A DNA stretch of 16,394 nucleotides, taken from positions 20,576 to 36,969 of the forward strand of contig DDDD01000131.1 in NCBI GenBank assembly GCA_002335945.1, in the 5' to 3' direction. Source of the DNA: Porticoccaceae bacterium UBA1989. Its GTDB lineage: Bacteria > Pseudomonadota > Gammaproteobacteria > Pseudomonadales > Porticoccaceae. The notes under the pieces were generated by a model. That model did not search any database. It saw only the letters and a program-made list of their open reading frames with translations, and was not told where the DNA came from. Both the position numbers and the translations under genes were made by a program. Below, one piece after another: positions 6,085-13,184 of this stretch (position 1 is the stretch's first letter; each line of letters begins with the position of its first letter).

Positions 6085-7929
6085 ATGAGCGATAAGAATA
6101 TTCGTATTGCAGGGGCTAGTGGCTTTTGGGGCGATGCTGCCCGTGCCACACCGCAGCTATTAAAAGGCGGCAATGTGGACTTTATCGCCTATGACTATCT
6201 GGCCGAAATCACCATGTCGATTATGGCTCGGGCCCGGGCTAAGAATCCAGATTATGGCTATGCACTCGATTTTGTGACTGCCGCCATGAAACCCAATCTT
6301 AAAGAGATAGCCCGTCAGGGTGTCAAAATCGTTTCCAATGCGGGTGGGGTAAATCCTCAGGCCTGCGCCAATGCATTGCGCGCCGTTATCGCCGAGCAGG
6401 GTTTGACGCTAAAAGTCGCCTGTGTGCTGGGTGACGACATGATTGAACAGCGAGATGAGCTGGCGGAGCAGGGCTATACTGAAATGTTTACCGGAGTGGC
6501 TTTTCCTCCGGCTGACAAGGTCGCGAGCATCAATGCTTATCTGGGAGCCTTTCCCGTGGCCAAGGCTCTGGAAGAGGGTGCAGATATTGTGGTCACAGGT
6601 CGCTGTGTGGATAGCGCAGTTACCTTGGGCGCCTGTATCCATGCTTTTGGTTGGGGTCGAGATGATCTGGATAAACTGGCCATGGGTTCGTTGGCCGGAC
6701 ATATTATTGAATGTGGCCCCCAGGCAACGGGTGGCAACTTTACCGACTGGGAAGAGGTGCATAGTCTTGAAACTATTGGTTACCCCATTACCGAGATCAG
6801 CGCCGACGGCAGCTTTGTCTGCTCTAAACCCGAGGGTACGGGTGGTCTGGTAACCCGAGCAACGATTGCTGAACAGATGGTTTATGAGATTGGTGACCCT
6901 CAGGCTTATATGTTGCCCGATGTGATCTGTGATTTCTCCAACGTTGAACTTGAGCAGGTGGCTGAGAACCTCGTTCGAGTGACAGGCGCCACTGGCATGC
7001 CAGCGCCGGTTACTTACAAAGTCTGTACTACTTATGCTGATGAATTTCGCGGCGGTACGAATATGACCTTTTATGGCATTGATGCTGACCGCAAAGCCCA
7101 GAAGCTCGCGGATGCTATTTTTGTTGCAGCGCGAGGAACGTTAAAACACCTTGGACTGGCAGACTTTAGCGAAACCAGCGTCGAAATTCTGGGTGCCGAA
7201 AGCCAGTATGGTAGTGCGGCCACAGTGACTCACTGCCGTGAAGTCGTTATGAAAATAGCCGTCAAGCATCCCGATGCGGCGGGCATTGGCATTATGCTCA
7301 AAGAGGCCGTTGGTCTTGGTTTGGCAACACCGCCGGGCCTCTCTGGTTTTGCTGGTGCGCGTCCTAGCCCGTCCCCCGTTGTTCGTCTTTTCTCATTCGC
7401 CCTTTTGAAAGGTGCAGCTGAAGGCTCAACTAAAGGGGCTGTCAAACCTCAGGTTGAGCTGGATGGAGTTATTTTTGATGTGCCAGATACTGCTGGTGTC
7501 CCGTTTAATCGTCAGAACATTACAAGGCCTAAAGTGCCTACATTACCAGTTGCACCTGCCGGTGATCTGGTTGCAGTGCCGCTCATCAAACTCGCCTGGG
7601 GTCGCAGTGGCGACAAAGGCGATAAAGCCAATATAGGTATTATTGCTCGCCAGCCAGAGTATCTACCCTATATCTATGCCGCGTTGACCGAGCAGGCTGT
7701 GTTTGAAAAGTTCACGCACTTTTTACCTGAGGGCGCTAATAGCGACAAAGCTGTTGAGCGCTACCTGATGCCCGGCAGCCATGCCATTAACTTCTTGATT
7801 CATGACGTGTTAGGCGGTGGTGGTATGGCTAGTATTCGCAATGACGCTCAGGGCAAAGGTTATGGCCAGCTGTTGCTCGCCGCGTCGATTCCCGTTAGCG
7901 CCGAGATCGCCCGCCAGCTAAAACATTAA
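6085..7929 (+). CDS. atuA: AtuA family protein (acyclic terpene utilisation)
   Basis: This 614-residue protein is a full-length AtuA. The large N-terminal domain (residues about 5-460, formerly DUF1446) opens with ASGFWGDAARATPQLLKGG and continues with DYLAEITMSIMARARAKNP and VSNAGGVNPQACANALR. The middle has VVTGRCVDSAVTLG and a Gly-rich HIIECGPQATGGNFTDW. A smaller C-terminal domain begins near residue 495 and carries GRSGDKGDKANIG (506-518), the hallmark of the AtuA C-terminal ferredoxin-like fold. In Pseudomonas, AtuA is required for growth on citronellol and geraniol, but its reaction is not established to my knowledge. It is predicted soluble, with no signal peptide. AGGGGATA precedes the ATG. 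The carboxylase beta-subunit gene follows after 24 bases, so this is probably the first gene of the carboxylase operon. Confidence 0.95.
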   Translation: MSDKNIRIAGASGFWGDAARATPQLLKGGNVDFIAYDYLAEITMSIMARARAKNPDYGYALDFVTAAMKPNLKEIARQGVKIVSNAGGVNPQACANALRAVIAEQGLTLKVACVLGDDMIEQRDELAEQGYTEMFTGVAFPPADKVASINAYLGAFPVAKALEEGADIVVTGRCVDSAVTLGACIHAFGWGRDDLDKLAMGSLAGHIIECGPQATGGNFTDWEEVHSLETIGYPITEISADGSFVCSKPEGTGGLVTRATIAEQMVYEIGDPQAYMLPDVICDFSNVELEQVAENLVRVTGATGMPAPVTYKVCTTYADEFRGGTNMTFYGIDADRKAQKLADAIFVAARGTLKHLGLADFSETSVEILGAESQYGSAATVTHCREVVMKIAVKHPDAAGIGIMLKEAVGLGLATPPGLSGFAGARPSPSPVVRLFSFALLKGAAEGSTKGAVKPQVELDGVIFDVPDTAGVPFNRQNITRPKVPTLPVAPAGDLVAVPLIKLAWGRSGDKGDKANIGIIARQPEYLPYIYAALTEQAVFEKFTHFLPEGANSDKAVERYLMPGSHAINFLIHDVLGGGGMASIRNDAQGKGYGQLLLAASIPVSAEIARQLKH

Positions 7930-7953
7930 AATAACAAAGACGGAGATAGCCCC

Positions 7954-9576
7954 ATGGCAGTATTTGCCTCAAAAATTAATACCAGTTCTGAAACCTTTTT
8001 ACGCCAGCGTAAAGAGATGCTTGAGTTGGTTGATAGGCTGACCGAACTTAATAGTCGTGGCCGCGCCGTCTCTGAAAAGCGTAAACCACGCTTTGACGCA
8101 AGAGGGCAGTTAACGCCCCGTGAGCGTCTGGCGCGATTGCTTGATCCCGCTATGCCGTTTTTAGAAATCGGTAATATTGCCGGTTATATGGTCGATACCA
8201 AAGACGAAGCCAAGTCGATTCCAGGCTCCACGGTTATTGCGGGTATTGGTTTTATCTCTGGTGTGCGCTGTATGGTTGTTGTGGATGACAGTGGCATTAT
8301 GGCGGGATCATTAACCACGGCGGGTGGTTATCGATTGCGCCGCGCCGAGCAAATTTCTCTCGAACAAAAATTACCCTTTGTGCATTTGGTAGAGAGTGCC
8401 GGTGGCGACTTAATGAACTACACCGTTGAAGGCTTTAGTGTGGGTGGCGCGCTGTTTGGGGCGCTGGCGCAGTTGAGTAAGGCGGGTATTCCGGTGATCT
8501 CAATTCTTCATGGTTCGTCGACCGCAGGCGGCGCCTACATGCCCGGCCTCAGTGATTATGTTATTGCTATTAAGGGTACTGGCCGTGCATTTTTGGCTGG
8601 ACCACCATTGCTTAGAGCGGCGACTGGTGAGATTGCCACTGAAGAAGAACTGGGTGGTGCAGAGATGCACGCCACGGTTTCTGGTCTGGCTGAATACCTC
8701 GCCGAGAATGATGGCCAGGGTATTCAGATCTGTCGAGAAGTCATTGACCGTTTGCAGTGGAACGACAACTGCCCACTGCCTGCTAAGCGCGCTTTTATAG
8801 AGCCTATCTATGATCCCGATGAGTTGGCCGGTGTTATCCCGACCGATTACCGCACGCCTTACGATATGCGCGAGCTAGTTGCGCGAGTGGTTGATGGTTC
8901 AGATTTTTTAGATTTTAAACCACGCTTTGGTGTGTCCACCGTCTGTGTTCAGGCAGAAATATTTGGCCAGGCTGTGGGTATTATTGGCAACAATGGGCCG
9001 ATTGATCCCCAGGGTGCCAATAAGGTTACACAGTTTTTACAGCTGTTAGATCAGGCCAATATTCCCGCACTGTTTTTTCAAAATACCACGGGCTATATCG
9101 TCGGCACCAAGTCTGAACAGGCGGGCATGATTAAACATGGCTCTAAGATGATTCAGGCCGTACGCAACATTGATGTGCCACGCATTACCTTTATGACAGG
9201 CGCAAGTTTTGGTGCCGGTAATTACGGCATGTGCGGCCGTGGCTACGATCCCGATTTTCTCTATACCTTTCCCAACGCCAAGATGGGTGTGATGGGTGGC
9301 GAGCAGGCGGCCAAGACTATGTCTATGGTAGCTCGCGGCAAGGCTGCGGCTATGAGTGTAGACCCAGATGAAGAAGCGCTGGCTCAGCAAGAAAAAATGA
9401 TGGCACATATCTTTGATTCCCAGTCCGACGCCTTTTATACCTCGGGCCATATGATGGACGACGGCATGATCGACCCGCGCAATATGCGCAATACGCTGGG
9501 CATGATTCTGGAAACGGTGCGTGAAGGCCGCGGAAGAAAAGTCCGCCCCAATAGCTTTGGCGTTGCCCGCTTATAA
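7954..9576 (+). CDS. atuC: Acyl-CoA carboxylase beta subunit (carboxyltransferase), geranyl-/methylcrotonyl-CoA type
   Basis: This 540-residue subunit transfers the carboxyl group from biotin to the gamma carbon of a beta-methyl 2-enoyl-CoA, as in geranyl-CoA carboxylase (AtuC) or 3-methylcrotonyl-CoA carboxylase (LiuB). The N-terminal crotonase-like half has GSSTAGGAYMPGLSDY (187-202), with the oxyanion-hole Gly pair, then FLAGPPLLRAATGEIATEEE. The C-terminal half has GASFGAGNYGMCGRGYDP and MGVMGGEQAA. The length is usual for the family. Where methylcrotonyl enzymes have a Phe-rich pocket helix (HFGRIFFNQ), this protein reads VGGALFGALAQ (163-173). Glycines at 165 and 169 align with two Phe, favouring a bulkier acyl chain. 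GGAG lies eight bases before the ATG. The matching alpha subunit is two genes downstream. LiuB-type activity remains the alternative; the exact substrate is inferred. Confidence 0.93.
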   Translation: MAVFASKINTSSETFLRQRKEMLELVDRLTELNSRGRAVSEKRKPRFDARGQLTPRERLARLLDPAMPFLEIGNIAGYMVDTKDEAKSIPGSTVIAGIGFISGVRCMVVVDDSGIMAGSLTTAGGYRLRRAEQISLEQKLPFVHLVESAGGDLMNYTVEGFSVGGALFGALAQLSKAGIPVISILHGSSTAGGAYMPGLSDYVIAIKGTGRAFLAGPPLLRAATGEIATEEELGGAEMHATVSGLAEYLAENDGQGIQICREVIDRLQWNDNCPLPAKRAFIEPIYDPDELAGVIPTDYRTPYDMRELVARVVDGSDFLDFKPRFGVSTVCVQAEIFGQAVGIIGNNGPIDPQGANKVTQFLQLLDQANIPALFFQNTTGYIVGTKSEQAGMIKHGSKMIQAVRNIDVPRITFMTGASFGAGNYGMCGRGYDPDFLYTFPNAKMGVMGGEQAAKTMSMVARGKAAAMSVDPDEEALAQQEKMMAHIFDSQSDAFYTSGHMMDDGMIDPRNMRNTLGMILETVREGRGRKVRPNSFGVARL

Positions 9577-9601
9577 CCCCATCTAAAGGTTGAAAATAAT
9601 A

Positions 9602-10417
9602 ATGAGTGATCTTTCCAAAAGTGAATTGCCCGCAACCAAGTCTCTGATACTGGAGCGGGACGAGTCAGTTCTAAAAATATGGCTGAACCGCCCAGAGTCG
9701 AAAAATGCGCTGTCAACAGAGATGACCGATGAGCTAAATGCCGTGTTGGATGAGGTCCATGACGACCGTAGTATCCGCACCATTGTTCTGCGCGGCAAAG
9801 GCGGCGTGTTCTGTGCTGGTGGCGACATCAAAGGTTTTAAGACTGACATGCAAGCGGTTAGTGCCGACGAAGTTGCCAAGAGTAATCGTAGCTTTGGCGA
9901 CCTGATGGTCAAGCTTAATGAGCAGCCTCAGGTAGTGATTATTTTGGTGGAGGGCGCAGCTATTGGTGGTGGTTTGGGTCTGGCCTGTGTGGCTGATGTG
10001 ACCTTGGTCACTGCCGATGCCCGTTTCCGGTTAAGCGAAACTAGCCTGGGTATTCCGCCTGCGCAGATAGCGCCGTTTGTTACCGAACGTGTGGGTTTAA
10101 CTCAGGCGCGTCGACTGATGTTGACCGGGGCACGCTTTAAAGGTGAAGAGGCAGTTGCTCTGGGAATAGCCCATGGCGTAGCGGCAGATGTCGCGGATTT
10201 GGACGCTCAGTGCGAAACCATATTGGGCAATATTAAAGCCTGTGCACCAGGTGCCAATGCCGTGACCAAAGGTATTTTGTTTGAAACCTTGCGCCGTCCC
10301 CGGGCAGAGGCATTGGACTTTGCGTCAAAAGGTTTTGCCAGCTGCATGCTCAGTCCCGAAGGTTTGGAAGGCATTGCCGCCTTTGTTGAAAAACGTAATG
10401 CTTCCTGGAATAAATAG
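9602..10417 (+). CDS. Enoyl-CoA hydratase, AtuE/LiuC-like
   Basis: This 271-residue crotonase-fold enzyme lies between the two carboxylase subunit genes, where the hydratase acting on the carboxylated product (isohexenylglutaconyl- or 3-methylglutaconyl-CoA) is expected. Oxyanion-hole residues are seen in GGVFCAGGDIKGF and GAAIGGGLGLACVADV. The second classical catalytic Glu is present in FRLSETSLGIPPAQIAPF. The first (CELA in mitochondrial hydratase) is Gly here (GGGLGLA), a replacement I also recall in the AtuE/LiuC group. CAPGANAVTKGILFE near the C-terminus is also typical of that group. I use the ATG at 9602. A TTG twelve bases earlier in frame would add four residues, but it directly abuts the only AAAGG (9585-9589). 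The gap after the beta subunit is 25 bases and before the alpha subunit 14, so it is clearly one operon. Confidence 0.93.
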   Translation: MSDLSKSELPATKSLILERDESVLKIWLNRPESKNALSTEMTDELNAVLDEVHDDRSIRTIVLRGKGGVFCAGGDIKGFKTDMQAVSADEVAKSNRSFGDLMVKLNEQPQVVIILVEGAAIGGGLGLACVADVTLVTADARFRLSETSLGIPPAQIAPFVTERVGLTQARRLMLTGARFKGEEAVALGIAHGVAADVADLDAQCETILGNIKACAPGANAVTKGILFETLRRPRAEALDFASKGFASCMLSPEGLEGIAAFVEKRNASWNK

Positions 10418-10431
10418 TAGGAATCCTATTG

Positions 10432-12453
10432 ATGAAACGTTTTAACAGTGTATTAATTGCCAACCGCGGCGAGATTGCCTGTCGGGTAATTCGCACAGCG
10501 AAAGAGCTTGGGTATCGTACCATTGCCGTTTATTCCGACGCTGATGCCGGTGCTCCCCATGTGCAACTTGCGGATGATGCGGTGCGTATTGGTCCGGGGC
10601 CTGTGGGTGAATCCTATCTGCTGGCAGACAATATTCTTGCTGCTGCGGCCAAGAGCGGTGCCGAAGCAATTCACCCCGGCTATGGCTTTCTCAGTGAGAA
10701 TGCGGCCTTTGCCGATGCCGTTGAGTCTGCTGGGCTAGTGTTTATTGGCCCAACTCGTGAGGCGATTGATGTGATGGGTAACAAAGCAGAGTCGAAGCGT
10801 CGCATGATCGCGGCGGGCGTTCCCTGCGTGCCTGGTTATGAAGGCCATGATCAGACTGATGAGGTTCTGTTGGCTGAGGGCAATAAAATTGAATTGCCGT
10901 TAATGGTAAAAGCAGCCGCGGGTGGCGGTGGTCGCGGTATGCGCCTGGTCCATGATTACGCTGAGCTGGCGAATGCTATTAAGTTAGCCCGGGCTGAAGC
11001 AGAAGGGGCCTTTGGCTCCGGTGAGCTTATTCTCGAGAAGGCGATTATCCAACCACGCCATGTGGAGATTCAGGTCTTTGCCGACATCATGGGCAATACC
11101 GTTCATCTGGGTGAGCGGGACTGTTCTGTGCAGCGACGTCATCAGAAGGTCATTGAAGAAGCGCCCTGTCCGGTTATGACGCCGGAACTCCGAGAGAAGA
11201 TGGGTCAGTCTGCTATTGATGCAGCCAGGAGTGTTAACTATCGCGGTGCAGGTACGGTCGAATTTTTATTGGATGCCAGCGGCTCATTCTATTTTTTAGA
11301 GATGAACACACGCCTGCAGGTAGAGCATCCAGTCACGGAGTTAATTACGGGCCTTGATCTGGTGGCGTTACAACTTAGCGTCGCCCAGGGCGAACCTCTG
11401 GGTATGAGTCAAGATGAAGTAAAGCTAGAAGGTGCTGCTATAGAAGTGCGCCTGTATACAGAAGACCCGAGCCAAGACTTTTTACCCGCCTCTGGTCCTG
11501 TTGAGTTATGGCAGCCAGCCACTGGTGTTGGTGTGCGCGTTGATGCTGGCATCTGCACAGGTCAGGCTATTTCGCCATTTTATGACCCGATGGTGGCCAA
11601 GGTGATCGGCTATGGCCCCGACCGTGAAAGTGCACGATTACGATTGATCGAGGCGCTTAAAGAAACCGTATTATTTGGCACGCCCAACAATAAGAATTTC
11701 CTGATTCAATGTCTGGAAAAGCAGCGCTTTATTGATGGTGCTGCGACCACTGCGTTTATTGCTGAAGAGTTTTCAGCAGAAGATTTACAGCCGGCTCCAC
11801 CGAGCTTTGCTGACAGTGCAGTTGCCGCTGTGATTGAGCTAGCCTTGGAGCACAGAAAGTTGTTTGATCACAGCGTGCTGGTAAGTGCGAGTTTGAAGAA
11901 CTGGGCTAGCGCCAGTGCCATAGTGTCTCGCAAGCAGTATCAGTTTGGGGAGTTGATCCATGATCTTGGCATAACGCCAACCGGCCCAGAGACATACCGC
12001 GTATTCGATGTTGCCAGTATTGAGGCAGACTTAGAAGTTGTTATGCTGGCCACTGATCTATCCATCGACAACAACAGCGCCAAGGTCATGGTCGATGGCG
12101 CAACGCTAACGGCGACCTATATGTCTCCGGTCAAAGGTCAGCTGCACTGTTCCATCGAAGGTCGGGGCGCGTTCTTCAAGGATATGATTCTTGTTGATGG
12201 CGTAGCAGAGGACGCAGCAGGTGGCGGTCGAGTTATCTCACCAATGCATGGCCTGCTGCTAGAAGTATTAGTTAAGCCTGGAGATGCCGTAGTAAAAGGC
12301 CAAACGCTGGCCGTGCTCGAAGCCATGAAAATGCACTACGAAATTGTGGCAGAGATTGATGGCACCGTAGCAGAGGTGACTGCGATAGCAGGTAAGCAGG
12401 TTGCTGCAGATGATGTACTAATTGAAATTACCCAACAGGACGAGGAAGCATAA
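10432..12453 (+). CDS. atuF: Acyl-CoA carboxylase alpha subunit (biotin carboxylase + biotin carrier)
   Basis: This 673-residue subunit carries out ATP- and bicarbonate-dependent carboxylation of its own biotin. The biotin carboxylase domain (residues about 4-450) starts with VLIANRGEIACRV, has the ATP-grasp loop KAAAGGGGRGMR (K160, Gly loop 164-169), HQKVIEEAP, and the active-site string EMNTRLQVEHP with E290, N292, R294 and E298. A middle beta-subunit-docking region (about 460-595) follows. The C-terminal biotinyl domain carries EAMKMHYE, with K633 the expected biotinylated lysine. The length fits geranyl-/methylcrotonyl-CoA carboxylase alpha subunits. I choose the ATG at 10432 over the in-frame TTG at 10429 because AGGA (10419-10422) is nine bases upstream of it. 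It pairs with the beta subunit gene two positions upstream. MccA/LiuD is the alternative name if the substrate is 3-methylcrotonyl-CoA. Confidence 0.95.
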   Translation: MKRFNSVLIANRGEIACRVIRTAKELGYRTIAVYSDADAGAPHVQLADDAVRIGPGPVGESYLLADNILAAAAKSGAEAIHPGYGFLSENAAFADAVESAGLVFIGPTREAIDVMGNKAESKRRMIAAGVPCVPGYEGHDQTDEVLLAEGNKIELPLMVKAAAGGGGRGMRLVHDYAELANAIKLARAEAEGAFGSGELILEKAIIQPRHVEIQVFADIMGNTVHLGERDCSVQRRHQKVIEEAPCPVMTPELREKMGQSAIDAARSVNYRGAGTVEFLLDASGSFYFLEMNTRLQVEHPVTELITGLDLVALQLSVAQGEPLGMSQDEVKLEGAAIEVRLYTEDPSQDFLPASGPVELWQPATGVGVRVDAGICTGQAISPFYDPMVAKVIGYGPDRESARLRLIEALKETVLFGTPNNKNFLIQCLEKQRFIDGAATTAFIAEEFSAEDLQPAPPSFADSAVAAVIELALEHRKLFDHSVLVSASLKNWASASAIVSRKQYQFGELIHDLGITPTGPETYRVFDVASIEADLEVVMLATDLSIDNNSAKVMVDGATLTATYMSPVKGQLHCSIEGRGAFFKDMILVDGVAEDAAGGGRVISPMHGLLLEVLVKPGDAVVKGQTLAVLEAMKMHYEIVAEIDGTVAEVTAIAGKQVAADDVLIEITQQDEEA

Positions 12454-13130
12454 TGGCACTTAAACTTTGGCACTGCGCAGGGTCGCGATCAATTCGCCCA
12501 CTGTGGACATTGGAAGAAATGGGATTGGATTTTGAGTTGGAAGTGATGAAGTTTCCGCCACGTTTTGTACATGCTGGCTATACCGACATTAACCCCATTG
12601 GCACGGTGCCGTTTTTTACTGATGGCGCTGATGGTTCGGACAATCAGGTTCAGATGACTGAGTCGGCGGGTATTAGTCAGTATCTAGTGGATCGATATGG
12701 TTCCGCCGGTTCTGGACTCTCAAACTTAGCCATTGGTGTCGATGAACCTGATTATGCTAACTACCTTAACTGGCTGCACCGCAGTGATGCGACCCTCACT
12801 TTCCCTCAGACATTGGTATTGAGATACACCATTCTTGAGCCAGAGGCGACGAGATTACCCAAGGTTGCTGAAGACTATAGCAAGTGGTTTCACTCGCGCC
12901 TGCGCACAGTAGAAACCGCCATGGCCGAGAGAGAGTTTCTTTGCGGTGACCGTTTTACTATTGCCGATATTGCTGTGGGTTTTGCCCTGTACTTTGCAGA
13001 ATTTCTTAAGTTGAGCGATGGCTTTAAGCCTAATACGCTAGCGTATTATGAGCGGCTAAAAGCGCGGCCAGGATTTCAGCGAGCGACTCAATATGATTCG
13101 CCTTCGGCACTGCCAAAAGTAGATGCCTAG
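12453..13130 (+). CDS. Glutathione S-transferase family protein
   Basis: This 225-residue soluble protein has a thioredoxin-like N-terminal domain. It begins LKLWHCAGSRSIRPLWTLEEMGL, with Ser11 or Ser13 the likely glutathione-activating residue. It then has INPIGTVPFF with the cis-Pro, and the glutathione-binding TESAGISQYL. The all-helical C-terminal domain contains the N-capping segment CGDRFTIADIAVGFAL. Its ATG overlaps the stop of the biotin carboxylase gene (TAATG), and GAGGAAG lies about four bases upstream inside that gene. The two are therefore probably translationally coupled and made together. GSTs in catabolic operons conjugate or isomerise reactive intermediates. Here an alpha,beta-unsaturated acyl compound or epoxide is conceivable, but nothing in the sequence identifies the electrophile. 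Confidence 0.92.
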   Translation: MALKLWHCAGSRSIRPLWTLEEMGLDFELEVMKFPPRFVHAGYTDINPIGTVPFFTDGADGSDNQVQMTESAGISQYLVDRYGSAGSGLSNLAIGVDEPDYANYLNWLHRSDATLTFPQTLVLRYTILEPEATRLPKVAEDYSKWFHSRLRTVETAMAEREFLCGDRFTIADIAVGFALYFAEFLKLSDGFKPNTLAYYERLKARPGFQRATQYDSPSALPKVDA

Positions 13131-13184
13131 TAAAACTAAAAAAACCACTTAAAAAATATACAAATTTAAACTAGAGAATAAACA

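Noticed and set aside
6443..6853. 136-residue open frame inside atuA, plus strand
   Set aside because: It lies in another frame of a strongly conserved gene and shows no family blocks of its own.
9046..9450. 134-residue minus-strand open frame
   Set aside because: It is antisense to the carboxyltransferase signature region and is a by-product of its codon use.
6085..12453. Plain leucine-degradation (liu) operon
   Set aside because: AtuA heads the operon, no hydroxymethylglutaryl-CoA lyase gene or linked isovaleryl-CoA dehydrogenase gene follows, and the carboxyltransferase pocket helix differs from the methylcrotonyl type. It is not excluded biochemically.
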